DNA of 8,782 nucleotides from an uncultured Sutterella sp. (lineage in GTDB: Bacteria; Pseudomonadota; Gammaproteobacteria; Burkholderiales; Burkholderiaceae_F). Where the stretch lies: the NCBI GenBank assembly GCA_902477615.1, contig CABSHY010000039.1, forward strand, positions 1 to 8,782, given 5' to 3'. The notes below the pieces were generated by a model. That model was given only the letters and a program-made list of their open reading frames with translations, did not search any database and was not told where the DNA came from. Position 1 is the first letter of the stretch; each line of letters opens with the position of its first letter. The translations under genes were made by a program, and so were the position numbers. Shown here piece after piece: positions 1-5,793 of this stretch.

Positions 1-1
1 A

Positions 2-250
2 GGTCTTGAAGGCCCGGACACGGGTGAATGGGTTTTGGTCGACTGCGGCGAAGCCATCGTTCATATTTTGCAACCCGCTATGCGTGAGTACTACAACCTC
101 GAAGAAGTTTGGGGTGGCAAGAAGGTTAACATCAAGTTAGCCTCTGAAAAGCGTGCTGAAGAAGCTGCCAAGGCAGCCGCTGAAGATAAGCCCGCTGCGA
201 ATCGACCGCGTGCCGTTCGTGGCAAGACGATCAAGATTGTCGAAGACTAA
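2..250 (+). CDS. rsfS: Ribosome silencing factor RsfS, 3' part only
   Basis: RsfS binds ribosomal protein uL14 on the large subunit and blocks joining of the 30S and 50S subunits, which lowers translation in stationary phase or starvation. The frame is open from the left edge, so the start lies outside the window; a TTG at 35 opens the same frame but is internal. The visible part holds the family's core: a GPDTGEWVLVDCG stretch, then IVHILQPAMREYYNLEEVWG, matching the RsfS pattern of W-D-G-H followed by R-x-(F/Y)-Y-x-L-E-x-x-W. The last 35 or so residues are a charged Lys/Ala/Glu-rich tail, variable in this family and probably disordered. It sits directly before rlmH, as is usual in Proteobacteria. 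A hairpin terminator follows 16 nt after the stop. Identification is firm; only the length is unknown. Confidence 0.93.
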   Translation, partial: GLEGPDTGEWVLVDCGEAIVHILQPAMREYYNLEEVWGGKKVNIKLASEKRAEEAAKAAAEDKPAANRPRAVRGKTIKIVED

Positions 251-266
251 TTTGTCGATCGAAGTC

Positions 267-292
267 AAAAGGGCGCACCTTGCGCCCTTTTT
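267..292 (+). terminator. Rho-independent terminator after rsfS
   Basis: A 7-bp GC-rich stem (GGGCGCA at 271-277, TGCGCCC at 281-287) with a 3-nt loop is preceded by AAAA and followed by TTTTT at 288-292. It lies only 18 nt before the rlmH start, leaving no room for a complete promoter after it. It may therefore be a leaky intra-operon terminator that lowers expression of rlmH and maf relative to rsfS, unless a promoter inside rsfS drives them. Confidence 0.8.
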
Positions 293-310
293 CGCATAAA
301 GGAAGTTGAC

Positions 311-778
311 GTGAAGATTACGATTGTTGCCGTTGGTATTAAACAACCGGGCTGGGCCGATACGGCCATTGAAGACTATTTGAATCGCTTTCCTAAAGAC
401 TGGCAGGTCAGTGTCAAAGCGGTCAAACCCGAACTTCGTGCCGGTCAAAGCAAAGAAAAAATCATGCAAATTGAGGCCGAGCGTATTCGTGCCGCAATCC
501 CTGATCACTCCATCATGGTGGCTTTGGATGAACGTGGTCGAGACTTTACAACTGTTGACTTCTCCAAAAAGATTTCCGCTTGGCGAGATGCAGGTGACTC
601 CGTAGCCTTCATCATTGGCGGTGCCGACGGTTTAGATGCGAATTTAAAGAAAGAAGCCTCGATGATGATGCGTTTGTCATCAATGACTTTGCCTCACGCC
701 ATGGCGCGCGTCATGCTTGTCGAACAAGTCTATCGAGCCTTTAGCATCCTCACGAACCACCCTTACCATCGAGCTTAA
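311..778 (+). CDS. rlmH: 23S rRNA (pseudouridine-1915-N3)-methyltransferase RlmH
   Basis: RlmH uses S-adenosylmethionine to methylate pseudouridine 1915 in helix 69 of 23S rRNA on the assembled 70S ribosome. The 155-residue length equals that of E. coli RlmH. SPOUT-family signatures are clear: N-terminal MKITIVAVGIKQPGW, the SAM-site motif IIGGADGL (about residues 101-108), the knot segment SMTLPHAMARVMLVEQVYRA (about 124-143) and the diagnostic C-terminus TNHPYHRA (148-155). The start is GTG, with GGAAG at 301-305 and a 5-nt spacer; no better start is in frame. The maf ATG follows 1 nt after the stop codon, so the two are almost certainly co-transcribed and translationally coupled. No odd residues were seen. 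Confidence 0.96.
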   Translation: MKITIVAVGIKQPGWADTAIEDYLNRFPKDWQVSVKAVKPELRAGQSKEKIMQIEAERIRAAIPDHSIMVALDERGRDFTTVDFSKKISAWRDAGDSVAFIIGGADGLDANLKKEASMMMRLSSMTLPHAMARVMLVEQVYRAFSILTNHPYHRA

Positions 779-779
779 T

Positions 780-1406
780 ATGTCTGCTTTTTATTTAGCG
801 AGCAAAAGTCCTCGTCGTAAAGAGATTTTGGAACAACTGGAGTTTAAGCCCATTATCCTTGCCAGCAACGATCATACGTTATTGAATTTCGCTGGCGATG
901 AGGAGCAACTTCCCGACGAAGCACCGGAAGAGTATGTCATTCGTACGGCTCGTGAGAAGGCACTCATTGCGCTAGCGAAAATCAAAGCCGAAAAGCTTGA
1001 ACCACTCCCCGTTTTATCTGCGGATACTACGGTGATTCTTAACGGGAACATTTTGGGTAAACCCGCCGATCGCGATGAAGCACGACGCTTTTTAGAGCAA
1101 ATATCTGGTTGCGCTCACGAAGTACGAACGGCTGTCTTCGTGGGTACCGATGAAGAGCATCTCGAAGGACGCGTGAGTGTGTCTAAAGTTTGGTTTAAAA
1201 AGCTCTCCGAAGAAGAAATTGAAGGCTATATCAACACGCCTCATCCCTATGACAAAGCCGGTGGTTATGGCATTCAAGGATTGGCGGGTGCCTTTATTGA
1301 AAAAATTGAAGGCTCATACTCGGGCATCATGGGCTTGCCTGTTTTTGAAACCGTAGAACTTCTAAAGCGCTTTGATATTAGTCTTTTTGCTCACAAGAAC
1401 CTCTAG
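780..1406 (+). CDS. maf: Maf-type nucleoside triphosphate pyrophosphatase (YhdE-like, dTTP/UTP)
   Basis: Maf proteins hydrolyse non-standard or surplus nucleoside triphosphates to the monophosphate and pyrophosphate; the YhdE branch prefers dTTP, UTP and modified pyrimidines. The 208-residue product carries the N-terminal motif YLASKSPRRKEIL (5-17), SADTTV (80-85, with D82 as the expected catalytic acid), LGKP (92-95), the SGCAHEVRTAVF stretch (109-120) and YDKAGGYGIQG (157-167). The double-Arg SPRR form points to the YhdE rather than the YceF subgroup. The frame is open upstream to 717 inside rlmH, but the ATG at 780 gives the family N-terminus exactly, lies 1 nt after the rlmH stop and has GAG 7 nt upstream. 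In many Burkholderiales maf is followed by rng (RNase G); here gmk follows. Substrate preference is inferred from the subgroup. Confidence 0.94.
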   Translation: MSAFYLASKSPRRKEILEQLEFKPIILASNDHTLLNFAGDEEQLPDEAPEEYVIRTAREKALIALAKIKAEKLEPLPVLSADTTVILNGNILGKPADRDEARRFLEQISGCAHEVRTAVFVGTDEEHLEGRVSVSKVWFKKLSEEEIEGYINTPHPYDKAGGYGIQGLAGAFIEKIEGSYSGIMGLPVFETVELLKRFDISLFAHKNL

Positions 1407-1460
1407 CCCAGAACCTCGGATTGCTTTAAAATTTAATGATTACTTTGTGGGGGAAACATT

Positions 1461-2093
1461 ATGTCTAACACGCAAGCCGGTCGCTTGTTTCTGGTCACTG
1501 CACCTTCCGGTGCCGGTAAATCATCCTTAGTGGCTCAACTCTTAGCGGCTGACCCCGATGTTCATCTTTCCATCTCGCACACCACGCGTGCGCCTCGCAC
1601 GGGTGAAGTCGATGGCGTTGCCTACCACTTTGTCTCGATCGAAGACTTTGAGGCCATGAAAGAAGAAGATGCGTTCTTGGAATGGGCTTATGTCCATGGC
1701 AATTACTACGGCACGAGCAAGAAGTGGATTGATGAGCAATTATCAATCGGCAACGACGTGTTATTAGAAATTGACTGGCAAGGCGCCTTGCAAGTCAAGC
1801 GTTTGTTCCCCGAAGTGGTCGGTATTTTCATTTTGCCGCCTTCCATTGATGCGCTTCGCCATCGGTTAAATAACCGAGCAACGGACAGTGATGAGGTCAT
1901 CGCTCGACGTTTGGCTGGAGCTGGTGCCGAAATGGTGCATGCTTGTGAGTTCGACTACGTTATAATTAACGATAACTTTGAACGCGCAACTCAAGATTTG
2001 ATTGCGATCGTTCGCGCTTCACGTTTAACCTTCAAGACGCAGGTTGCTCGTGAACATGAAACGTTTAAGCACCTTGGGATCCCCTGTCATTAA
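1461..2093 (+). CDS. gmk: Guanylate kinase
   Basis: Gmk phosphorylates GMP to GDP with ATP, an essential cytoplasmic step towards GTP, dGTP and (p)ppGpp. The 210-residue protein is of usual length. The P-loop APSGAGKSS spans 14-22 (K20 is the phosphate-binding lysine). The GMP-binding lid follows: SISHTTRAPRTGE (37-49, with R43 and R46), Y55, FLEWA (72-76, E74), YYGTS (82-86) and EIDWQGA (103-109, D105). IFILPPS (122-128) and the LNNRATDSDEVIARRL segment (136-151) complete the fold. The start has a strong Shine-Dalgarno (GGGGGA about 6 nt upstream). It lies 54 nt after maf and 52 nt before rpoZ on the same strand. No clear promoter was found in the 54-nt gap, so it may be read from upstream. 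The last residues (HLGIPCH) are unremarkable. Confidence 0.97.
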   Translation: MSNTQAGRLFLVTAPSGAGKSSLVAQLLAADPDVHLSISHTTRAPRTGEVDGVAYHFVSIEDFEAMKEEDAFLEWAYVHGNYYGTSKKWIDEQLSIGNDVLLEIDWQGALQVKRLFPEVVGIFILPPSIDALRHRLNNRATDSDEVIARRLAGAGAEMVHACEFDYVIINDNFERATQDLIAIVRASRLTFKTQVAREHETFKHLGIPCH

Positions 2094-2108
2094 GACAGCA
2101 TCCTAAAG

Positions 2109-2136
2109 TTGATAAATTTTTACTTACTTTTAAAAG
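2109..2136 (+). promoter_or_regulatory. Possible sigma70 promoter just before rpoZ
   Basis: TTGATA at 2109-2114 (5 of 6 to TTGACA) is followed after 16 nt by TAAAAG at 2131-2136 (4 of 6 to TATAAT). Initiation would fall within a few bases of the rpoZ ATG and give a nearly leaderless mRNA. There is no convincing Shine-Dalgarno before rpoZ, which fits that or a weakly translated read-through message. Chance AT-rich similarity is a real alternative. Confidence 0.3.
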
Positions 2137-2145
2137 AAATAAAAA

Positions 2146-2349
2146 ATGGCACGTGTTACTGTTGAAGACTGCTTGAAAAAGATTCCTAATCGCTTTGAAT
2201 TGGTTTTAGCCGCTGCTATGCGCGCTCGCCAATTGTCCTCTGGCGCCGTTGCTCGCATCGATGCCAAGGACAAACCCACGGTTCTTTCCTTGCGTGAAAT
2301 TGCCGCGGACGCCATCGAAAAGGAAGAAATGCTCAAGCGCGTGTCCTAA
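2146..2349 (+). CDS. rpoZ: DNA-directed RNA polymerase omega subunit
   Basis: Omega is the small subunit that helps fold and hold beta-prime in RNA polymerase, and in Proteobacteria it forms part of ppGpp binding site 1. The 67-residue product begins MARVTVEDCLKKIPNRFELV, the classic omega N-terminus, followed by RARQL and the TVLSLREIAADAI segment that packs on beta-prime. Its length is normal for Betaproteobacteria. It lies between gmk and the (p)ppGpp enzyme, the standard proteobacterial arrangement linking GDP supply, alarmone synthesis and the polymerase. The region before the ATG (2131-2145) is A-rich with no clear ribosome binding site. A strong terminator starts about 10 nt after the stop. 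Confidence 0.96.
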   Translation: MARVTVEDCLKKIPNRFELVLAAAMRARQLSSGAVARIDAKDKPTVLSLREIAADAIEKEEMLKRVS

Positions 2350-2359
2350 TCGGGCACTC

Positions 2360-2400
2360 AAAAAGCGAAGCGAGACCGTTGTGTCTGTCTTCGCTTTTTT
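2360..2400 (+). terminator. Rho-independent terminator after rpoZ
   Basis: GCGAAG (2365-2370) pairs with CTTCGC (2389-2394), extended outward by AAAAA with the T-run at 2395-2400. An inner AGAC/GTCT stem (2373-2376 with 2383-2386) lengthens the hairpin. It separates rpoZ from the RSH gene that starts 44 nt later, so part of the RSH expression must come from read-through or from a promoter I could not identify in 2401-2444. Confidence 0.88.
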
Positions 2401-2444
2401 GTTCTCTCGCATAGCACTCTCTTTTCTCTGGCGTAAGGCTTTTT

Positions 2445-4712
2445 ATGGTTCCAAAATACTTTCAAACCGACTCTACCGATATCCTCGCCACCATTCGACA
2501 ATCCATTTTGGGTGGCGATAAGCCCGCCCCTGTGCCTCGTCCTGGCGAAGAAGAGAGCGAGTTGCCGATGGCGACTCAAACGAAAAAAGCCGTTATTGCT
2601 ACCGCTGCTTCTTTGATTGATATCTGCTCGAAATACATGTCACCGTCTGACATTGAACGTATTCGAGCTGCTTACCGCTATGCTGACGATGCTCACTTGG
2701 GTCAAGTGAGAAAATCGGGCGAACCGTACATTACTCACCCTATCGCAGTTGCGAGCATTTTGGCCGAGTGGCATCTTGACTGTCCGACCATTCAAGCCGG
2801 CCTCATGCATGACGTCTTAGAAGACACCGGTGTGAGCAAAATCGAAATGGCCAAAACGTTTGGCACGGTGACTGCGGATATTGTTGACGGGGTCTCCAAG
2901 CTCGACAAGCTTAAATTTTCGAGCAATGAAGTGGCCCAAGCCGAAAGCTTCAAAAAGATGCTTTTGGCCATGAGTAAAGACGTTCGCGTGATTTTGGTTA
3001 AGCTCGCCGACCGTTTGCACAACCTTCGCACCCTTGGCGTCATGCGCCCTGAAAAGCGTCGCCGTATCGCCAAAGAAACGCTTGATATTTACGTGCCGAT
3101 GGCCCACCACTTGGGCATCAATCATGCGTTTCGTGAAATGCAAGAGTTGTGCCTTCAAAACTACTATCCGCGCCGCTATGAAGTGCTCTATCACGCCCTT
3201 GTGAGCGCTCGTAAAAACCGCCGTCCGGCCTTGGAACGCATTCTCAATGACACGAAAGAAATGCTCGTGAAGTCCTCGATTCGAGGTCGCGTTCTCGGGC
3301 GTGAAAAGACGTGCTACGGTATTTATCAGCAAATGCGCATCAAGCAGCTCTCTTTCTCGGAAGTCTTTGACCTTTATGGCTTCCGTGTGATTGTTGGAAC
3401 GAGAGAAGACTGCTATCGAACGCTTGGCGCTTTGCACAAAATGTATAAGCCCGTGCAAGGCCGATTTAAGGACTTTATTGCTATTCCTAAGAGCAATGGC
3501 TATCAAGGCTTGCATACCACTGTCATTGGCCCTCAAGGCACCGCTGTGGAATTCCAAATCCGCACGGAACAAATGAATGACATTGCCGAACAAGGGATTC
3601 TGACCCACTGGCTCAACCGCGGTTCGGAATCTGACATTCAAGCTTTAACGCGCGCTTGGTTGCAATCGCTTCTTGACTTGCAATCGAAGTCTTCGAGCAC
3701 GAGCGAATTTTACGAAAACATTAAAGCTGACCTCTTCCCTGATCGTATTTACGTCTTTACGCCGAAGGGTCGCATTATTTCGTTGCCCCAAGACAGCTCC
3801 CCGATTGACTTTGCCTACCAGGTTCACTCCGATGTGGGTACGCACGTTAAGAGCTGCCGTATTAACGGTCAAACGCAAAAGATTTCTACCTTGCTTCAAA
3901 ACGGCGACATGGTGGAAATCATCACGAGCAACCTCGCTCACCCCAATCCTCACTGGTTGGACTATGTCAAAAGCGGTAAAGCTCGCGCTGAAATTCGTCA
4001 ATATTTGCGTACGCAATCCTTTGATGATGCCGTTAAGGTCGGTCGTGAACTTTTAGATTATGAAGCCAGTAAAGTCAGCTTTAATTGGGATGAAGTCCCT
4101 GATGCCGTCTATGACTTATTGATGAAGGAATTCGAAGTAGAGTCCCGTGCCTCCATCTATAGCTTGGTGGGCTACGGTAAGGTTAACTCCATTTTGGTGC
4201 TTCACCGCGCGCAAGCCTTAATGGAAGATATGCATGACGACGTTAAGACCAGTAGTGCTCACGCAGAAGTGATCTTTAACGGTCAAAAGACCAACGCTCA
4301 ATTGGCAGGCTGCTGCCACCCGGTGCAAGGCGACTCCATTTGCGTCTTTGAGCGTGCCGATCACGGTGTCATTGTTCATCGCGCCTCTTGTAAGCACGCT
4401 CAAAAGGGGCGTGCCGACGACAACGAACGTTGGGGAGACGCGATGTGGGCAGACAACCATAACCAACAATTCAGTGTTCCCATTGATTTGAAGGTGACGG
4501 ATGTTCGTCGCGCCACCTATGAAACCACGATGACGGTGGCTAAAGAAGGCGCAACCATTGTTGGGTTGAATATTCCTGATGACTTAAACGATCCGGAATT
4601 GCAATTGATGATTCAAGTGGATAATCGCATTCAATTAATGCGTGTGATTCGTGCACTGAATCAAGTGCCCAGCATCAAGGAAGTCAAACGCAGGTTTGAA
4701 GCTTCCTACTAA
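2445..4712 (+). CDS. spoT: Bifunctional (p)ppGpp synthetase/hydrolase (RelA/SpoT family, SpoT-type)
   Basis: RSH enzymes make (p)ppGpp from ATP and GDP/GTP and hydrolyse it, setting the stringent response. The hydrolase domain keeps its HD residues: H98 (ITHPI), H122-D123 with E126-D127 (MHDVLEDT) and D189 (KLADRLHN). The synthetase domain also looks intact: GREKTCYGIYQQM (285-297), FDLYGFRVIV (308-317), GRFKDF with the basic RxKD motif typical of bifunctional enzymes (339-344), NGYQGLHT (351-358) and EFQIRT (369-374, E369 and Q371). A TGS domain (about 433-492), a helical linker, a Cys-rich region (C623, C624, H645, C649) and an ACT domain (about 678-752) follow. At 755 residues it is longer than E. 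coli SpoT (702), mainly through a roughly 50-residue N-terminal extension. I chose ATG 2445 because AAGG lies 6 nt upstream; ATG 2568 is an alternative with poorer spacing. It might be labelled relA in some genomes, but the intact HD site argues for SpoT-type. Confidence 0.95.
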   Translation: MVPKYFQTDSTDILATIRQSILGGDKPAPVPRPGEEESELPMATQTKKAVIATAASLIDICSKYMSPSDIERIRAAYRYADDAHLGQVRKSGEPYITHPIAVASILAEWHLDCPTIQAGLMHDVLEDTGVSKIEMAKTFGTVTADIVDGVSKLDKLKFSSNEVAQAESFKKMLLAMSKDVRVILVKLADRLHNLRTLGVMRPEKRRRIAKETLDIYVPMAHHLGINHAFREMQELCLQNYYPRRYEVLYHALVSARKNRRPALERILNDTKEMLVKSSIRGRVLGREKTCYGIYQQMRIKQLSFSEVFDLYGFRVIVGTREDCYRTLGALHKMYKPVQGRFKDFIAIPKSNGYQGLHTTVIGPQGTAVEFQIRTEQMNDIAEQGILTHWLNRGSESDIQALTRAWLQSLLDLQSKSSSTSEFYENIKADLFPDRIYVFTPKGRIISLPQDSSPIDFAYQVHSDVGTHVKSCRINGQTQKISTLLQNGDMVEIITSNLAHPNPHWLDYVKSGKARAEIRQYLRTQSFDDAVKVGRELLDYEASKVSFNWDEVPDAVYDLLMKEFEVESRASIYSLVGYGKVNSILVLHRAQALMEDMHDDVKTSSAHAEVIFNGQKTNAQLAGCCHPVQGDSICVFERADHGVIVHRASCKHAQKGRADDNERWGDAMWADNHNQQFSVPIDLKVTDVRRATYETTMTVAKEGATIVGLNIPDDLNDPELQLMIQVDNRIQLMRVIRALNQVPSIKEVKRRFEASY

Positions 4713-4721
4713 TCCTTACCT

Positions 4722-4757
4722 CGCCCGAGCACAGTTCTGTTTCTCGGGCGTTTTCTT
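4722..4757 (+). terminator. Rho-independent terminator after the RSH gene
   Basis: An 8-bp stem (CGCCCGAG at 4722-4729, CTCGGGCG at 4743-4750) encloses a 13-nt loop and is followed by TTTTCTTT. The T-tract is on the + strand only, so it ends the RSH transcript; on the - strand the hairpin lacks a T-tract for the convergent acetyltransferase gene. Confidence 0.88.
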
Positions 4758-4759
4758 TC

Positions 4760-5215
4760 CTAGATTCGAACGTATTTGAGCATGAAAAAGCCCGAATCTA
4801 AAAACTCTTCTTTTTCGCCCGAATACTTGAAACCCATTTTTTCGTAAAAGCCAATTGCTTTTACGTTTTTATCCAAAACATAAAGATACAAGGGCTTTTG
4901 TTGCTCTAAGATCGTATTAACCATACTCTTTCCAATCCCCTCTCCTTGAAAGAAAGGATCGACAAAAAATTCGCTGATTTTAAGCCACGATCCTTCGTCT
5001 TCGACTTTAATCATCGCTTTGACGATGCCATCATCAAAGACAAACAGATTGTCGAGTTCTCCTGCTTTTTGCAATCGTTCGATTTCGGGCAATACCTGCA
5101 TTTCATTAAATGACACATGATCATTTTGAAAAATCGGTCGATACGTCGTGCGTTTCGTGAAAATCAAAATTTCAGCGATTCGAGAGATGTCTTTAGATTC
5201 GGCTTTTCTTAGCAT
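4760..5215 (-). CDS. GNAT family N-acetyltransferase
   Basis: This is a 151-residue GCN5-related N-acetyltransferase, expected to move an acetyl group from acetyl-CoA to an amine; the substrate cannot be read from the sequence. Motif A, the CoA pyrophosphate site, is FFQGEGIGKSMV (88-99), fitting Q-x-x-G-x-G. It follows the beta-strand ISEFFVDP (80-87). Motif B is YLYVLDKNVKAIGFYEKMGF (110-129), with the GFYEKMGF end usual for the family. The frame is open upstream to 5455, inside the lipoprotein gene, but ATG 5215 starts the canonical LRKAESKDISRIAEI strand and has AGGAAAG just upstream. It converges on the RSH gene and diverges from the lipoprotein gene. A hand count of 4801-5100 gives 116 G+C in 300 (39%), clearly below the RSH gene (133 of 240, 55%, in four sampled lines). 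With the Firmicute-like KRTTYRPIFQND segment this suggests horizontal acquisition. Confidence 0.88.
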   Translation of the reverse strand: MLRKAESKDISRIAEILIFTKRTTYRPIFQNDHVSFNEMQVLPEIERLQKAGELDNLFVFDDGIVKAMIKVEDEGSWLKISEFFVDPFFQGEGIGKSMVNTILEQQKPLYLYVLDKNVKAIGFYEKMGFKYSGEKEEFLDSGFFMLKYVRI

Positions 5216-5255
5216 TTTCTTTCCTACCAAATAACAAATTAGACTGTTAGACGCT

Positions 5256-5283
5256 ATTGTAACTTTTAAACTCGCAGGATCAA
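5256..5283 (-). promoter_or_regulatory. Candidate promoter for the acetyltransferase gene
   Basis: Read leftward, TTGATC (5283-5278) is followed after 16 nt by TACAAT (5261-5256, 5 of 6 to TATAAT). The predicted start point gives a leader of about 35 nt ending in the AGGAAAG ribosome binding site. Confidence 0.4.
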
Positions 5284-5289
5284 AAGTTG

Positions 5290-5295
5290 TATGAT
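5290..5295 (+). promoter_or_regulatory. Candidate -10 element for the lipoprotein gene
   Basis: TATGAT (5 of 6 to TATAAT) lies 35 nt before the lipoprotein ATG. No good -35 is found at normal spacing, and the upstream part overlaps the leftward promoter, so the two promoters may interfere or rely on an activator. The ribosome binding site is GAGG at 5320-5323, 7 nt before the ATG. Confidence 0.35.
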
Positions 5296-5330
5296 GGAAG
5301 CATTCTGAACACATTAAACGAGGTTTAATT

Positions 5331-5753
5331 ATGAAACGTCTTCTTGCCGTCTTGGCCATGGCAGGTGTTTTAGCCGGTTGCACTTCCGCTCCGCTTCTTA
5401 ACCCGACGCCCAGCGCCATTCCTGAAGCAAAAACGGCCGATATTCGCTCAGCCATTGTAACTGCTGCAACGTCGCGTCATTGGAACATTGTCAAAGCTAA
5501 TTCGGATCACTTCCTTTTGTCCTACCCCAGCGGAGCCAAGGCAAAGAATTTTGAAGTGGTGGTTCGCGTGGACTACGACAAAGACGGTTATCAAGTCTCC
5601 TACGTTTCTAGCCGTGGCTTAGACGAAAAGTCCGCAGACAAAACCAAGGATGAAAAGATTCACATCCATCGCAACGTCAATCGCTGGATGGCAAATCTGA
5701 ATAAGGATATTCAAGCTTATTACCAAAGAAATGCTTATCGAAAAGCAAAATAA
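5331..5753 (+). CDS. Small outer-membrane lipoprotein, unknown function
   Basis: The 140-residue product starts MKRLLAVLAMAGVLAGC, a short positively charged start, a hydrophobic core and a lipobox LAGC with C17 as the lipidated cysteine after signal peptidase II cleavage. Residue +2 is Thr rather than Asp, so the Lol system should send it to the outer membrane. The mature part has a short Pro-rich linker (LLNPTPSAIPEAK), then a compact alpha/beta domain with TADIRSAIVTAATSRHWNIV, a strand FLLSYPSG, paired strands FEVVVRVDYDKDGYQVSYVSS, and a terminal helix with HIHRNVNRWMANLNKDIQAYY. I recall similar uncharacterised lipoproteins in Betaproteobacteria but know no function. It is monocistronic: divergent from the acetyltransferase, and convergent with the regulator gene across a hairpin. 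Secretion is well supported; the role is unknown. Confidence 0.88.
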   Translation: MKRLLAVLAMAGVLAGCTSAPLLNPTPSAIPEAKTADIRSAIVTAATSRHWNIVKANSDHFLLSYPSGAKAKNFEVVVRVDYDKDGYQVSYVSSRGLDEKSADKTKDEKIHIHRNVNRWMANLNKDIQAYYQRNAYRKAK

Positions 5754-5764
5754 TCTTCTTTAAG

Positions 5765-5788
5765 AGGGGATGAATTTACCCATCCCCT
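5765..5788. terminator. Hairpin between convergent genes (probable bidirectional terminator)
   Basis: AGGGGATG (5765-5772) and CATCCCCT (5781-5788) form an 8-bp stem with an 8-nt loop between the 3' ends of the lipoprotein gene and the leftward regulator gene. Neither side has a real T-tract (TACTCTT on +, CTTAAAG on -), so termination is plausible but imperfect. Confidence 0.55.
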
Positions 5789-5793
5789 ACTCT

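Noticed and set aside
717..779. An upstream start for maf inside rlmH
   Set aside because: The extra residues overlap the conserved RlmH C-terminus and lie before the canonical Maf start YLASKSPRR.
2817..3641. A long open frame (274 codons) on the - strand inside the RSH gene
   Set aside because: It is antisense to highly conserved HD and synthetase motifs, has no ribosome binding site and shows no recognisable protein family; it is a by-product of codon bias in the real gene.
5216..5455. An 80-residue N-terminal extension of the acetyltransferase running into the lipoprotein gene
   Set aside because: The extension is antisense to the lipoprotein signal peptide, and the ATG at 5215 has a good ribosome binding site and gives the normal family N-terminus.
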